From positions 62,001-126,000 of the forward strand of contig NZ_PSSX01000001.1 in the NCBI RefSeq assembly GCF_002933275.1: a DNA stretch of 64,000 nt. The letters are read 5' to 3'. Each line of letters opens with the position of its first letter. Within the stretch, counting starts at the first letter, position 1. The notes below the pieces were generated by a model. It searched no databases and was not told where the DNA came from. It saw only the letters and a program-made list of their open reading frames with translations. This DNA comes from Marinobacter maroccanus (GTDB taxonomy: Bacteria; Pseudomonadota; Gammaproteobacteria; Pseudomonadales; Oleiphilaceae). The position numbers and the translations under genes are program-made. Shown in pieces: positions 26,144 to 36,643 of the stretch.

Positions 26144-27397
26144 ATGCATATACTGGTTTTGGGCGCAGGCGTTGTGGGCATTACCACGGCCTGGTATCTG
26201 CAAAAGCAGGGACACCAGGTAACCGTGGTTGATCGCCAGAACCAGGCCGGCCTGGAAACCAGTTATGCCAATGGTGGTCAGATCTCGGTATCCCATGCCG
26301 AGCCCTGGGCCAATCCATCAGCCCCCCTGAAAGTGTTGAAATGGCTCACCAGGCCGGACGCGCCGTTACTGTTCCGGCCAAAGCTGGATCCGGCCCAGTG
26401 GCGCTGGGCACTCTTTTTCCTGGGGCAATGCACCTCGGCCAGGGCCGCTCACAATATCCGCCAGATAGTGAACCTTGGCACCTACAGCCGCAGCCAGTTG
26501 CAGGCTCTGCGCCAGGAAGCGGGCATAGAGTACGACCACCTCGAGAAGGGCATCCTTCATTTCTACACCAACCCCGCCGAGTTTGACGGCGCCATGGAGC
26601 CTACCCGGATCATGCAGGACCTGGGTTGTGACCGGCAGGTTATTGATGCCGACCGCGCGGTTGAGCTCGAGCCGGCACTCAAGCCGATCCGCAACCGGAT
26701 CGCTGGGGCAACCTACACCTCTGAAGACGAATCCGGTGATGCGCGGTTATTCACGCAGAACCTGGCCACCCGTTGCGCGGAAGCCGGAGTGGAGTTCCGC
26801 TATGGCACAGAAATTCTGAGTTTTGAGCGCGCCGGCGAGCGGGTGCTTGGGGTTCAGACTCTCCGTGAAGGCCATCATGAGACGCTCCGGGCGGATGCCT
26901 ATGTGCTGAGTATGGGCAGCTTCAGTGCGGCGCTGGCCCGGCAGTTGGGTATTTTCCTCAACATATACCCGGCCAAGGGCTATTCGATTACCGTGCCGGT
27001 GAAAAACGAAGAGGCAGCGTTCAAGGTCAGCCTGACCGACGATGAGTACAAACTGGTTTACTCACGCCTTGGGGACCGTATGCGAGTTGCAGGTACGGCG
27101 GAGCTCAGTGGCTACAGCCGAAAACTGAATTACACTCGTTGCCGTGCTATCGTCCGACGGACGGCGGAAGTCATGCCCGAAGCGGGCTACTGGGACCAGG
27201 CCGAATTCTGGGCCGGTCTGAGGCCTGCGACCCCCTCCAATGTGCCGTACATCGGGAAGAGTCACTTTGCCAACCTGTACCTGAATACCGGGCACGGTAC
27301 CCTGGGCTGGACCCATTCCTGCGGTTCCGCTGCAGCGCTTGCGGATATCATTGATGGCCGCAAGCCGGATGTGGATTTTACCTTCTCCGGGCTATAA
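26144..27397 (+). CDS. dadA: D-amino-acid dehydrogenase DadA-type
   Basis: A 417-residue flavoprotein with FAD-binding MHILVLGAGVVGITTAWYL at the N-terminus, ETSYANGGQISVSHAEPWA near 45, and C-terminal GLRPATPSNVPYIG and NTGHGTLGWTHSCGSA. DadA oxidises D-alanine and other D-amino acids to 2-oxo acids and passes electrons to the membrane chain. The ATG at 26144 has GGAGG 5 nt upstream, so ten extra N-terminal codons are rejected. The racemase gene that often follows is absent; instead a hairpin repeat and a convergent ligase gene come next. Confidence 0.9.
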   Translation: MHILVLGAGVVGITTAWYLQKQGHQVTVVDRQNQAGLETSYANGGQISVSHAEPWANPSAPLKVLKWLTRPDAPLLFRPKLDPAQWRWALFFLGQCTSARAAHNIRQIVNLGTYSRSQLQALRQEAGIEYDHLEKGILHFYTNPAEFDGAMEPTRIMQDLGCDRQVIDADRAVELEPALKPIRNRIAGATYTSEDESGDARLFTQNLATRCAEAGVEFRYGTEILSFERAGERVLGVQTLREGHHETLRADAYVLSMGSFSAALARQLGIFLNIYPAKGYSITVPVKNEEAAFKVSLTDDEYKLVYSRLGDRMRVAGTAELSGYSRKLNYTRCRAIVRRTAEVMPEAGYWDQAEFWAGLRPATPSNVPYIGKSHFANLYLNTGHGTLGWTHSCGSAAALADIIDGRKPDVDFTFSGL

Positions 27398-27407
27398 AAC
27401 TGAAAGA

Positions 27408-27435
27408 GGGTCAGATGAATGCCTTCATCTGACCC
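27408..27435. repeat. GGGTCAGATGAA hairpin, copy 2 (REP-like)
   Basis: GGGTCAGATGAA and its reverse complement are separated by 4 nt, and the arms are identical to those at 13334. Like copy 1 it sits between convergent genes (dadA and the acyl-CoA ligase) and may act as a terminator. Confidence 0.75.
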
Positions 27436-27457
27436 CGGCCTCCGGCGTTCGGACGGT

Positions 27458-29101
27458 TTACTGCAGCTGATCCCGGATCAGCTTCTTGTTGATCTTGCCA
27501 ACGCTGGTCTTGGGAATATCTTCCACGAAATCAATATACTCGGGGATCGCCCACTTATTGATTTCGCCGCTTTCCACGAATTGCTTCAGGTGGTTCTGGA
27601 TATCCCCGGCACTCGCTTGCTCACCGGGTTTCAGAGTAACCAGGGCGTGCGGCCGTTCGCCCCATTTCTCATCGGGTACGCCAACCACGGCAGCGCCGGC
27701 GACGGCTGGATGCTGGCTGATCAGGTTTTCGAGGTCCAGTGAAGACAGCCACTCACCACCGGTTTTGATCACGTCTTTGATACGATCCTTGATGGTGATG
27801 GTGTTGTCCGGCTCCATGGAGGCCACGTCGCCGGTATGAAGCCAGCCACCTTCCCAGAGCTGTTCGCCTTTCTCGGGCTCCTTGAAGTAACCCTGGGTCA
27901 GCCAGGGTGCGCGTGCCACGATCTCGCCCTTGGCCTCGCCATCATGGGGAACCGGGTTGCCCTCGGGGTCTACGATCTCCAGCTCAACCATAGGCGTTGC
28001 AATGCCGGTCTTCACACGGATTGCCGTTTGCTGCTCGAGAGGCAGCTCCAGGTCTTCGGGTTTCAGGTGTGAGGCGCAGAGCAGCGGACAGGTCTCAGAC
28101 ATGCCGTAGGCGGTGTACATCTTGATGCCGAGCTTGGCCCCGGCATCGCACAGGCCCTTGGTGAGAGCGCTGCCGCCAATCAGTACGTGCCAGTTGCTCA
28201 GATCGGCTGTCTTGATGGACTCCGTCGCCATCATCATCTGCATGATGGTGGGCACGCAGTGGGAGAAGGTCACTTTATGCTCTTTGAGAAGATCGACGAG
28301 CAGCTCCGGCTCATAGCGGCCCGGGTACACCTGCTTGATGCCCATCATGGTAGCTGCATAGGGCACGCCCCAGGCGTGCACGTGGAACATCGGCGTTACC
28401 GGCATGTACACCGACGAGGAGCGCATCAGAGGCATCTCATCGAACGACGCCACCGTGCCTGTCATGGCCAGCGTGTGCAGGACCAGCTGGCGGTGGCTGA
28501 AGTAAACGCCCTTGGGATTGCCGGTGGTACCGGTGGTGTAGAAGGTGGTTGCGACGCTGTTTTCGTCGAAATCGGGGAAGTCGAACTTGTCATTGGCCCT
28601 GGCGAGAAGGTCCTCATACTCGCCGGCGGTTTCAACAGGTGCCTGTTTCGCGGTATCGCTGTCGGTGAGCTGAATCCAGGTCTTGACCGTTTTGATCTCG
28701 CCCTTGACGGCTTCAATGATCGGGAGGAAGTCGTCGTGCACCAGAACCACATCGTCTTCGGCGTGGTTCATGGTGTAAACAATCTGGTCCGGAGACAACC
28801 GGATATTGACCGTGTGCAGAATGGCACCAATCATCGGAATGGCAAAGAAACACTCCAGATAGCGTGGCGTATCCCAGTCCATCACCGCAACGGTATCGCC
28901 CGGTTTTACACCGGCATCGGTCAACGCGTTTGCCAGGCGATGGATGCGCTCAACCAGATCGGTGTAGGTGTACTTGCTGCGGTTGGAGTAGACAATTTCC
29001 TGGTCCGGATTGTACCTGGGGCCCGAGAGCAGGAGTTGCTTGATCAGCAGCGGGTACTCATAGGCATTTTCAGCCGGGGGGAGAATGCGTGTCTGTGCCA
29101 T
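27458..29101 (-). CDS. Medium/long-chain fatty acyl-CoA ligase, AlkK-like
   Basis: A 547-residue ANL-superfamily enzyme with the P-loop TTGTTGNPKGVYFSHR (near 190), FHVHAWGVPYAAT, YGMSETCPLL (near 335), HTGDVASMEPDNTITIKDR, and the C-terminal catalytic Lys in PKTSVGKINKKLIRDQL. It resembles AlkK and other medium-chain acyl-CoA ligases, which activate fatty acids made by alkane oxidation; with alkB elsewhere in the window this is consistent. It is monocistronic, between dadA (convergent) and ppnP. Substrate length is not decided by sequence. Confidence 0.9.
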   Translation of the reverse strand: MAQTRILPPAENAYEYPLLIKQLLLSGPRYNPDQEIVYSNRSKYTYTDLVERIHRLANALTDAGVKPGDTVAVMDWDTPRYLECFFAIPMIGAILHTVNIRLSPDQIVYTMNHAEDDVVLVHDDFLPIIEAVKGEIKTVKTWIQLTDSDTAKQAPVETAGEYEDLLARANDKFDFPDFDENSVATTFYTTGTTGNPKGVYFSHRQLVLHTLAMTGTVASFDEMPLMRSSSVYMPVTPMFHVHAWGVPYAATMMGIKQVYPGRYEPELLVDLLKEHKVTFSHCVPTIMQMMMATESIKTADLSNWHVLIGGSALTKGLCDAGAKLGIKMYTAYGMSETCPLLCASHLKPEDLELPLEQQTAIRVKTGIATPMVELEIVDPEGNPVPHDGEAKGEIVARAPWLTQGYFKEPEKGEQLWEGGWLHTGDVASMEPDNTITIKDRIKDVIKTGGEWLSSLDLENLISQHPAVAGAAVVGVPDEKWGERPHALVTLKPGEQASAGDIQNHLKQFVESGEINKWAIPEYIDFVEDIPKTSVGKINKKLIRDQLQ

Positions 29102-29193
29102 TACGTGTTTCCTCTTTCCCAGTTGTTGGTGTTATCACGAGAAACAGGAATAAATCTGACACAGATTGACTGAAACAGGAACCGGTAATAGTG

Positions 29194-29244
29194 AAAAAAT
29201 GCAGAGCGAACGGTGGCTTAGATACAAATTCCGTTTCGCTCTGC
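29194..29244 (-). terminator. Rho-independent terminator of ppnP
   Basis: On the minus strand GCAGAGCGAAACGG, a loop and CCGTTCGCTCTGC form a stem with one bulge, followed by ATTTTTT, directly after the ppnP stop codon. Confidence 0.8.
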
Positions 29245-29269
29245 GGACATGCCTTTTAGGGCTTCAGTC

Positions 29270-29551
29270 TTACTCGTAGGTGCAGAGGTAAGCGGTGTCG
29301 ATGTCGGTCTTTGCCTTGAAACTGGCCTGGCCCGCTACATCAAAACTCTCGCCGGCACCGTAGGTCATCCACTCTTCCATGCCGGGGAGCAGGACCGTGA
29401 GGGCGCCGCTGATCACAGTCATGGTTTCTTTCTTGCTGGTACCGAACTCATACTCGCCCGGGCTGATCACTCCGACCGTGGCCGGCAGAGTGGAGGTCTG
29501 GAAGGCGATGGATTTGGCTTTGCCGTCGAAATATTCGTTTACTTTCAGCAT
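29270..29551 (-). CDS. ppnP: Pyrimidine/purine nucleoside phosphorylase PpnP
   Basis: A 93-residue cupin-fold protein starting [19 protein letters not shown] with [20 protein letters not shown], which matches the YaiE/PpnP family over its full length. It cleaves nucleosides with phosphate to base and ribose 1-phosphate in the cytoplasm, with broad specificity. It is monocistronic and followed by a good terminator on the minus strand. Confidence 0.93.
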   Translation of the reverse strand: MLKVNEYFDGKAKSIAFQTSTLPATVGVISPGEYEFGTSKKETMTVISGALTVLLPGMEEWMTYGAGESFDVAGQASFKAKTDIDTAYLCTYE

Positions 29552-29636
29552 GGGCTGAGCTCCTGGAATAAGTTTGGAGGCCTACTATACGGGAATTTCG
29601 TGCACTTCCAATGACAAATCATCAGTCTGAGACGTT

Positions 29637-30029
29637 CTAGTCCCTGGACGAAACTGCTCGCCCTGTTTTGTTCTCAAGTCCGCTACTGAGCTTGTGACTG
29701 TCTGGATCATACCGCTCACGCAGTTCGTCTTTGGTTGTACCGCTCCAGAGCGTTATACCGGTGAAATAGCCTGCTCTGCCGATGACATGAGCCGCTATCG
29801 GAGCCGTCAGTAGAATAAACACGATGAAGGCGATTGCCCGCGCGGCCACAGCGCTGTCGGAAAAATGCAGTGCCACTCCGGCCATCGTCAGTATGGCGCC
29901 CATTGCGCCTGCTTTGGTGGATGCATGCATGCGTGTCGGCAGGTCCGGCAACCTCACAATGCCGATGGCCGCAAGCACCATGAAGGAAGCCCCTGCCAGC
30001 AACAGGATAGAAACGAAGATTTCACTCAT
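29637..30029 (-). CDS. mnhG: Na+/H+ antiporter subunit G (Mrp operon 1)
   Basis: A 130-residue subunit with three membrane segments; MSEIFVSILLLAGASFMVLAAIGIVRLPDLPTRMHASTKA is the MnhG signature, with the RLPD and TKA motifs. It is the last gene of operon 1. It carries a polar C-terminal tail of about 40 residues (from about 90 on) that is longer than in the second-operon paralogue. The ATG at 30029 overlaps mnhF by 8 nt, so the genes are coupled. Confidence 0.9.
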   Translation of the reverse strand: MSEIFVSILLLAGASFMVLAAIGIVRLPDLPTRMHASTKAGAMGAILTMAGVALHFSDSAVAARAIAFIVFILLTAPIAAHVIGRAGYFTGITLWSGTTKDELRERYDPDSHKLSSGLENKTGRAVSSRD

Positions 30030-30294
30030 CCTTGACACCTCCGCGCTCCAGGAATCTGGCGAAACCTATTGCAGCAAGAAAAGCGGTGAGGGATATCACG
30101 ATGGCTACATCAAGAAAACTGGAGACACCGGTATCGATGGCGTGAACCCCAACGTAGCCAACCACCACGGATGCAATCAGCTCCAGTGCAACCACGCGGT
30201 CCGCCAGAGAAGGGCCCCGGGTTAACCGGATGAAGGCAAAAAGCAGCGCCAGGGACAGCATGAGATAAACGATGTTAATGGCGATTCCAAGCAT
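30022..30294 (-). CDS. mnhF: Na+/H+ antiporter subunit F (Mrp operon 1)
   Basis: A 90-residue subunit with three membrane helices. The pattern LTRGPSLADRVVALELIAS in the first cytoplasmic loop is the MnhF signature. It is part of the multi-subunit Na+/H+ antiporter that uses the proton gradient to expel sodium, and it is likely also needed at high pH and salt. It overlaps mnhG and follows mnhE with a 9-nt gap. Confidence 0.92.
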   Translation of the reverse strand: MLGIAINIVYLMLSLALLFAFIRLTRGPSLADRVVALELIASVVVGYVGVHAIDTGVSSFLDVAIVISLTAFLAAIGFARFLERGGVKDE

Positions 30295-30303
30295 GGTGGC
30301 CCC

Positions 30304-30777
30304 CTAGCGCATAACCTTCAGGATTCTGTGCTCCAGTTCCTTCAGGTCATTTCTGAGTTGCTCCTCGTCCTGAAGAAACATGGCATGGATAAATAACACC
30401 CGTCGATCATCGGAAACATCCAGGCTTAGCGTACCGGGAGTCAGGGAGATGACACTACTGACAAACATGATCTCCATATCAGTGCTTGCCTCGAGCGGAA
30501 ACGCGATAACACCCGGCTTCATATGCCAAACCGGTGTGGCGACGTCGTAAGCAACGCGCAAGTTCGATTTCACCAGTTCCTTCAGGAAAAAGACCAGGAA
30601 GGCGACCAATCGCGGAATCCTCCGGGAGTAGCCCTTCAAAGCAGGAACCTGGTTTTGCAGCACCATGAGCGCAATGTAGCCAAAACAGAAACCGGCCAGC
30701 AGGTTCATGGCAGTGACGCTGCCACTGAGAACCACCCAGGCGATTGCGAGCAGAACGTTCCAGAACAGGCCGATCAT
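30304..30777 (-). CDS. mnhE: Na+/H+ antiporter subunit E (Mrp operon 1)
   Basis: A 157-residue subunit with two or three N-terminal membrane segments and a soluble C-terminal part containing [25 protein letters not shown], the MnhE family signature. Its start overlaps the end of mnhD by 4 nt. It is a structural subunit of the Mrp complex rather than an ion channel. Confidence 0.92.
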   Translation of the reverse strand: MIGLFWNVLLAIAWVVLSGSVTAMNLLAGFCFGYIALMVLQNQVPALKGYSRRIPRLVAFLVFFLKELVKSNLRVAYDVATPVWHMKPGVIAFPLEASTDMEIMFVSSVISLTPGTLSLDVSDDRRVLFIHAMFLQDEEQLRNDLKELEHRILKVMR

Positions 30778-32288
30778 TTCGACTGCCCTCCAAGAACCGC
30801 TTCTATGTAAAGTTGCGGGTTCATCAACTGGTCTGCGGCGGTTTCAGCCAGGATGTATATGGGCTGGCCATAAAGACCGATAACCAGCGTGCACGCCGCG
30901 AGCCCGACCACAGGCACATAATAAGCCCAGTTGTTTCTCTCTTTTACCTCGCCATTGAGCCTGCTCGCATCGGTTACATGATCTGGCAGCTTTTTCCAGA
31001 AAACCTCCGCCCAGATCTTGATCATTGAATACAGGGTCAGCAAGCCAACCAGCAAGGCGATCGCCGTGATCACATATTCACTGGCTTCCAGGCTGGCACG
31101 CACCACAATGAATTTGGCGAAAAAGCCGGACAAAGGGGGAATGCCGGCGAGCGATAATGCAGGAATCAAAAACAACAGAGCGAGGTAAGGGCGCTGACGG
31201 TAAACGCCGCCCAGGTCTTTCAGCTCATAGCTACCCAGCAGACGGTAGGTGATGCCGCTCACCAGGAACAGGTTCGTCTTCACAATAATGTGGTGCATGA
31301 TATAGAAAACACCGCCTATCAGTGCCAGAGGCGTGAATAGCGCAAGCCCAAGAAGCATGTAGCCGATCTGGCTGACGATATGGAACGACAGGATACGCCG
31401 GAATTCGAACTGCGCCGCGGCCCCGAGCACACCCGTCAGCATCGTGAGAGCGGCGGCCCACAGCAGTATGGTATGGGTGTACCCGACATCCTGCGTGAAA
31501 ATCAGCGTGAATACCCGGTACAGAGCGTACACACCGACCTTGGTAAGCAAACCCGCGAACAGCGCTGAAACGGCGACCTGGGGAGTGTGATAGGACGCGG
31601 GGAGCCAGAAAAACAGCGGGAACGCCGCCGCCTTGATGCCGAACGACACCATGAACAGCAGGGAGACAACGGTAACCATGCCGGGGTCGTCAACGCTGTT
31701 TACCTTCTGCGCGATGTCCGCCATGTTCAGGGTGCCCACCATGCCGTACAACAAGCCCACGGCGGATAGAAAGATGGCCGACGAAAACAGGTTCAGGGTC
31801 ACGTACTTGATGGCACCTTCCATCTGGGCGCGTTCTCCGCCCAGGGTCAGCAAGGCAAACGAAGCGAGCAGCATCACTTCGAACCAGACAAACAGGTTGA
31901 AGATATCGCCAGTCAGGAAGGCACCGGCTACGCCGGCCAGCAGCAGGTGCATCAGCGGGTAATAACCGAACTTTTCGTGCCCCTTGGGGGTCGAGGCCAG
32001 CGAATAGATCGCGATGGCCAGACCGATAATGCCGGTGAGCACAATCATGATGGCGCCAAGAACATCGGACACCAGCACGATGCTGAAGGGCGCAGGCCAA
32101 CTGCCCATTTCCACCACCAGAAAGCCCTGCTCAATGGTTGAGTGCATCAGCCAGATGCCGGCCGCGAGCAAGAGCCCGGTGGCAATAACTGCAAGGACCC
32201 GCTGCAGCGTGATGGAGCGCCAGAACGCCAGGGACAGGGCCCCGGCGGTCAGGGGTATCAGGATCGGGAGAACGAGTTCCGGGTTCAA
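30774..32288 (-). CDS. mnhD: Na+/H+ antiporter subunit D (Mrp operon 1)
   Basis: A 504-residue NuoN/NuoL-related membrane subunit with about 14 hydrophobic segments. Landmarks are [20 protein letters not shown], with the conserved Glu of TM5, [15 protein letters not shown], with the functional Lys of TM7, and the C-terminal [14 protein letters not shown]. It is one of the two large proton-translocating subunits of the complex. It overlaps mnhC and mnhE by 4 nt each, so the whole operon is translationally coupled. Confidence 0.94.
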   Translation of the reverse strand: MNPELVLPILIPLTAGALSLAFWRSITLQRVLAVIATGLLLAAGIWLMHSTIEQGFLVVEMGSWPAPFSIVLVSDVLGAIMIVLTGIIGLAIAIYSLASTPKGHEKFGYYPLMHLLLAGVAGAFLTGDIFNLFVWFEVMLLASFALLTLGGERAQMEGAIKYVTLNLFSSAIFLSAVGLLYGMVGTLNMADIAQKVNSVDDPGMVTVVSLLFMVSFGIKAAAFPLFFWLPASYHTPQVAVSALFAGLLTKVGVYALYRVFTLIFTQDVGYTHTILLWAAALTMLTGVLGAAAQFEFRRILSFHIVSQIGYMLLGLALFTPLALIGGVFYIMHHIIVKTNLFLVSGITYRLLGSYELKDLGGVYRQRPYLALLFLIPALSLAGIPPLSGFFAKFIVVRASLEASEYVITAIALLVGLLTLYSMIKIWAEVFWKKLPDHVTDASRLNGEVKERNNWAYYVPVVGLAACTLVIGLYGQPIYILAETAADQLMNPQLYIEAVLGGQSK

Positions 32289-32632
32289 GTATCCGTATCC
32301 TTCATCTTGTCCAGGTCATCGGTTCCGACCACCTCGTAGGCACGACGGATCAGAACCACGGCGAACGCCAGGACGCTGAAAGCAATCACAATGGCGGTGA
32401 GGATGAGGGCCTGTGGCAGTGGATCAGCGACTGTTCCAGCGATTTCGCTTGCCCCCTCGAGAATCAGCGGGGGCGCGCCCCGGGTCAAACCGGCGACCAC
32501 GAAAATTAGCAGGTTGGCTGCGTTGCTCAGGATGATCAGGCCAATGACCAGTTTCACGATAGAACGCCTCAGCATCATGTAAATGCTGGCCGTAAAAAGC
32601 AGCCCAATAACGTAGGCCATCATGGTTTCCAT
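32285..32632 (-). CDS. mnhC: Na+/H+ antiporter subunit C (Mrp operon 1)
   Basis: A 115-residue NuoK-like membrane subunit with three helices ([54 protein letters not shown]). The motif [14 protein letters not shown] is the family signature. GGAGG lies about 10 nt upstream of the ATG. It is separated from mnhB by 34 nt, the largest gap in operon 1. Confidence 0.93.
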   Translation of the reverse strand: METMMAYVIGLLFTASIYMMLRRSIVKLVIGLIILSNAANLLIFVVAGLTRGAPPLILEGASEIAGTVADPLPQALILTAIVIAFSVLAFAVVLIRRAYEVVGTDDLDKMKDTDT

Positions 32633-32666
32633 TGCTGCGCCCCCTCCGTGTCAATGAATGCTCGCT

Positions 32667-33092
32667 TCATTCTTCGGACTCCATAAGACTGATCACAAAG
32701 GTCATCAGCGTTCCCAGAACAGCCAGGTAGACGCCAATGTCGAAAATCAGGACGGTTGATAACTTCAGGTAGCCTTCACCGGGTAGCGGAACTTCCCACC
32801 ATTGGGCGGTGAGCATGGCCTGGCCAGACCACAGGGCAGGGATGGTTGATGCGAGCCCGAATAGCAATCCGGCCGCCAGAATATCCCGGGGGCTGATACG
32901 AAGCAGTTTGCGGGTTGATTCTGCCCCAAAAGCGAAGGCATAGAGTACGAAGGCGCTGGCTGCCACCAGTCCCCCAATAAAACCACCGCCAGGTTCGTCG
33001 TGCCCGCGCAGGAGCAGGAAAATCGAAAACATCAGTTGCAGCGGCATGATGGCCAGGGCCGCGGTGTGGAGTATGAGCGTGTTGGTCTTCAT
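32667..33092 (-). CDS. mnhB: Na+/H+ antiporter subunit B (Mrp operon 1)
   Basis: A 141-residue stand-alone MnhB with four membrane helices and the signature [20 protein letters not shown], where the Gly-rich DEPGGGF turn is diagnostic. In the second operon this subunit is fused to the end of MnhA instead. It overlaps the mnhA stop by 4 nt. Confidence 0.93.
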   Translation of the reverse strand: MKTNTLILHTAALAIMPLQLMFSIFLLLRGHDEPGGGFIGGLVAASAFVLYAFAFGAESTRKLLRISPRDILAAGLLFGLASTIPALWSGQAMLTAQWWEVPLPGEGYLKLSTVLIFDIGVYLAVLGTLMTFVISLMESEE

Positions 33093-35398
33093 GACTTGTG
33101 CTGGTCCTCCGCCCTGAGTTTGACCATCGAATAGACACCCATAGCGGCAAGACCCAGAACAAAGATCTCCCCCAATGTGTCCAGTTGCCGGAAGTCCACC
33201 AGAATTACGTTGACGATGTTTTTGCCAAAGGCCAGGCCGTAACTGTTTTCAATGTAATAGCTGGAGATGCTGTCGAAGTACTGGATATCCAGCGCCGCAA
33301 GCATTATCAGGGTCATGATCGCGCCCGCAAAGACTGCGACCGTCAGGTCCCGGTAACGTTCCCAGGGCGATGACAGGTTGACGAACGGGGGCAGCTTGAA
33401 GAGCACAAGCACCAGCAAAATGACGGTGAGAGTCTCCACCAGCAGCTGGGTGATCCCAAGGTCCGGGGCGCTGAAGTGGATGAATATCAGGGCCACCCCG
33501 AAACCGAGCACACCCACAGAAGCCACGGAGCCCAGGCGGGACCGGGTAACACTGGCAAAGACAGTGGCCGCCACGATAAGAAGAGCTATTCCAAATTCAT
33601 AGAAGTAGCCATTGCTGAAATCGAAATCGAGTTGGAAGCCGTGCCGGGTCAAGAGTGTGTAGCCGGTCAGACCGAAGGTCACAAGCACAAGGATCAGCAG
33701 ATAAACACCGAGTACCCCGTTCTGCAACACACGTGTTTGCCAGCTTGCGATCTGAGTAATCCCGAGCATGAATCGGAAATACCCCGCCTCGGGGCCAACG
33801 CGGCTGCCAGCCGTGTTGACCGCATGAAGTGTCGGATGCAGTCCCTGCCAGGCTATGAAAAGCAGTGAGCCTGCCAGCAGGCTGACGCCAGACAGTATCA
33901 ACGGGATATTCACTCCGTGCCACAGGGCAAGAGCGGTCTGTACGCCGCTGCCATACACTGAGGATACGGCTGCATCCAGCACGAACGTTGCCGGCAAAAA
34001 CGGTGCCACGCCAAAAATCAGGGCCAGCAGGGTCAATACTGCCGGGCCAATCAGCATGGCGAAGGGCGCATCGTGGGGCTGTTTGGGGGTTGTGCGGGCG
34101 GGACCGAAAAACGGCTTCAGGAAAACCAGTCCCGCCACGGCCACAACCAGGATCGAAGAAGCGACAGCGGCTGCCAGCAATCCCCAGGACCACGAGGGCG
34201 AGTTGAGGACCGACTCGAACATCAGTTCCTTGGCAACGAAGCCAAAGAGCGGGGGAAGCCCTGCCAGGGACAGTGCAGCCAGGCCGGTAATAATTGCGGT
34301 CCTGGGCATGCTGTGCCAGAGACCTCCCATTTTGGTGATGTCTTTGGTGCCGGTTTCATGGTCCAGGGCACCTGCGAGCATGAACAGCGCTCCCTTGTAG
34401 AGGGAATGGGCCACCAGAACGCACACGAAGGCAATGATAGCCTTTTCCGTTCCAACCCCGATCAGCATGGTAAGGGTGCCCAGAGCCATAACCGTGGAAT
34501 ACGCCAACACCTTCTTTATGCCGGTGCTGCTGAACGCCAGGTAAGCCCCGGTGAGCATGGTTGCAGCCCCAAAAAACATCAGGGAATAGCTCCAGAGCGC
34601 ATCGCCGTCCATGGAGGAATTAAGACGCGCCAGCAGGTAGACACCAGCCTTGACCATGGTCGCCGAGTGCAGGTAGGCGGAAACGGGTGTGGGCGCCGCC
34701 ATGGCATTGGGTAGCCAGAAATGGAAAGGTACCTGGGCGGACTTGGTAAAGGCGCCGATGAGTACGCAGACCGCCGCAGCGGTGTAATAACCGTGTTCGT
34801 GAATCGCCAGGTCGGATGCGAGGATTTCGGAAAACGAGTAGCTGCCGGTGATGAAGATCAGCAGAATCAGGCCGGCCATTAATACCAGGCCACCGCCCGC
34901 CGTAACGAAGAGCCCTTGCAAAGCACATTTTCGGGCTTCCGCGTCCTCGTGGTTGAAGCCGATTAACATGTAGGAGGTGATGCTGGTCAGTTCCCAGAAT
35001 ACGAAGAAAGTAATGAGGTTATCGGACAGCACCAAACCGAGCATCGACGCCATGAACGACAGCATGATGACGTAGAACCGGGCGAGATCTTTATGGCCTT
35101 TCAGGTAGGAGCCGGCATAGATCAGGATGAACGTGCCGATACCGCTGATGAGAAGAGCAAAGACCAGCGACAGGCCATCAACCATGAAATCAAGGGAGAC
35201 GCCGAGGCCCGGCATCCACTGGTTCTGAATCAGGAGGTTTTCACCGCCGCTGATCGTCGGGATCAGGCTGGCAAAATAGGCTGTGAGCAATGCGGGGAGC
35301 AGGGCCAACACCCAGCCGATGTGTCTGCCTGCCACGCGATGGAGCGCTGGAACCGCCAAAGCCAGCAAAAATCCCGAAAGAACAGCCAGTAACATCAT
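33089..35398 (-). CDS. mnhA: Na+/H+ antiporter subunit A (Mrp operon 1)
   Basis: A 769-residue NuoL-like subunit with about 20 membrane segments. Core motifs are [38 protein letters not shown], with the key Lys, and [18 protein letters not shown]; the C-terminal MrpA-specific domain contains [22 protein letters not shown]. It is the largest proton-coupled subunit and first gene of operon 1. AAAGGAG lies about 9 nt before the ATG. The 115 nt to the upstream mnhG2 gene is AT-rich and can hold a promoter. Confidence 0.94.
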   Translation of the reverse strand: MMLLAVLSGFLLALAVPALHRVAGRHIGWVLALLPALLTAYFASLIPTISGGENLLIQNQWMPGLGVSLDFMVDGLSLVFALLISGIGTFILIYAGSYLKGHKDLARFYVIMLSFMASMLGLVLSDNLITFFVFWELTSITSYMLIGFNHEDAEARKCALQGLFVTAGGGLVLMAGLILLIFITGSYSFSEILASDLAIHEHGYYTAAAVCVLIGAFTKSAQVPFHFWLPNAMAAPTPVSAYLHSATMVKAGVYLLARLNSSMDGDALWSYSLMFFGAATMLTGAYLAFSSTGIKKVLAYSTVMALGTLTMLIGVGTEKAIIAFVCVLVAHSLYKGALFMLAGALDHETGTKDITKMGGLWHSMPRTAIITGLAALSLAGLPPLFGFVAKELMFESVLNSPSWSWGLLAAAVASSILVVAVAGLVFLKPFFGPARTTPKQPHDAPFAMLIGPAVLTLLALIFGVAPFLPATFVLDAAVSSVYGSGVQTALALWHGVNIPLILSGVSLLAGSLLFIAWQGLHPTLHAVNTAGSRVGPEAGYFRFMLGITQIASWQTRVLQNGVLGVYLLILVLVTFGLTGYTLLTRHGFQLDFDFSNGYFYEFGIALLIVAATVFASVTRSRLGSVASVGVLGFGVALIFIHFSAPDLGITQLLVETLTVILLVLVLFKLPPFVNLSSPWERYRDLTVAVFAGAIMTLIMLAALDIQYFDSISSYYIENSYGLAFGKNIVNVILVDFRQLDTLGEIFVLGLAAMGVYSMVKLRAEDQHKS

Positions 35399-35513
35399 GC
35401 AAGGGTGCTCCTTTACGACCCAAGTTAAAACGTCCTGCGGTTAACGGCGCTTTTTAAACCAGTATTTAATACGGTTCCTTGTTATAAAAAGTTCTTAAAA
35501 ATTATCGGGAAAT

Positions 35514-35846
35514 TCATTGGTCCCAGGGCTGCCCCCGAGAGTTTTCTGTTGTTTTAACCTTTAAATGCATGGCAGCTTTTGCCAGGAAGTTGGCACTGAC
35601 GGGGGCTGTCATGAACAGAAATGCCGTAATCAGGATTTCTTCAATGCCGATGCCCTGCCCAAGGGTACTGAAGTAGATTACGGAGCTGATCACGATGGCG
35701 CCTACCCCGACGGTTGTGGCCTTGGTCGGTCCGTGAAGGCGGGTGAAAAAGTCCGGTAGGCGCGCCAGACCAATGGCACCCACCAGAGTAAATGCGCCGC
35801 CGATCAAGAGCAGCAGGCAGATGGCGTATTCAGCGTACGGGTTCAT
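35514..35846 (-). CDS. mnhG: Na+/H+ antiporter subunit G (Mrp operon 2)
   Basis: A 110-residue MnhG paralogue with three membrane helices (GAFTLVGAIGLARLPDFFTRLHGPTKATTVG carries the signature). It lacks the long polar tail of the first-operon copy. It is the last gene of operon 2 and lies 42 nt downstream of mnhF2. Confidence 0.9.
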   Translation of the reverse strand: MNPYAEYAICLLLLIGGAFTLVGAIGLARLPDFFTRLHGPTKATTVGVGAIVISSVIYFSTLGQGIGIEEILITAFLFMTAPVSANFLAKAAMHLKVKTTENSRGQPWDQ

Positions 35847-35888
35847 CTGATTGATCCTCCAAAAGCATGGTGTGTGCCTGGCATGGGC

Positions 35889-36158
35889 TTACTCAATGAC
35901 GCTGCCCCGTTTCAGATATTTGGCCATGGCAACGGTTCCCACAAAACCCATAACGGCAATGAGCAGGGCCGCCTCAAGGTACATGCGTGTTCCCAGAGTG
36001 ATGCCCAATAAAACAATCAGCGCAATGGCATTGATATAGAGGGTATCGAGCGCCAACACTCTATCCGGTGCATCCGGGCCTTTGATCAGACGGTAAACGT
36101 TTAAAAGCACCGCCAGAGTGACCATGGCAATGGTGATATAGAGAGCGGTAACCATCAT
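35889..36158 (-). CDS. mnhF: Na+/H+ antiporter subunit F (Mrp operon 2)
   Basis: An 89-residue paralogue with three helices and the MnhF pattern LIKGPDAPDRVLALDTLYIN. It overlaps mnhE2 by 4 nt. It differs clearly from the first-operon copy, so the two operons are old paralogues rather than a recent duplication. Confidence 0.91.
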   Translation of the reverse strand: MMVTALYITIAMVTLAVLLNVYRLIKGPDAPDRVLALDTLYINAIALIVLLGITLGTRMYLEAALLIAVMGFVGTVAMAKYLKRGSVIE

Positions 36159-36643
36159 TGGAACATCTCCAGCAGAGGCTTCTCGTAACGGGCTCTTATC
36201 GTGTCGATGACCTCCTGGTCATCTTCCGCGTCCAGAGCGTGAATCAGCAGCAGCTTGTTATCATCACTGACATCAGCGCTCACGGTTCCGGGCGTCAGCG
36301 AAATGGTGCTGGCCAGAATGGTGATGGCAAGAGGATGTTCCAGCTCTAGTGGATAACAGATAAATGCAGGGCGTGCCGGGCGCGGGCTAAGAATGAGTCT
36401 TGCCACCTCGAAGCTGGCCACAACAATATCCCTGATGACTCGCGCGAGGTACGCGGGCATCCGCCAGGCCTTTATGAACGCCGGTGGATCAGGCCAAAAA
36501 CCCTGTGTCATTTGCGGTATACCCCACGCCAGTATGATGCCGAGAACAACACTGCCGCCGCTGACGCCGTCACTCAGAAACTGCCAGGTAATAAAAAGGG
36601 TCAGACTGAGCCAGGGCTGGGGAAAACTGAGGCGATCAAGCAT
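36155..36643 (-). CDS. mnhE: Na+/H+ antiporter subunit E (Mrp operon 2)
   Basis: A 162-residue subunit with N-terminal hydrophobic segments (LSLTLFITWQFLSDG; VVLGIILAWGIPQM) and the MnhE signature ASTISLTPGTVSADVSDDNKLLLIHAL. It abuts mnhD2, sharing one base with its stop region. Confidence 0.91.
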   Translation of the reverse strand: MLDRLSFPQPWLSLTLFITWQFLSDGVSGGSVVLGIILAWGIPQMTQGFWPDPPAFIKAWRMPAYLARVIRDIVVASFEVARLILSPRPARPAFICYPLELEHPLAITILASTISLTPGTVSADVSDDNKLLLIHALDAEDDQEVIDTIRARYEKPLLEMFQ

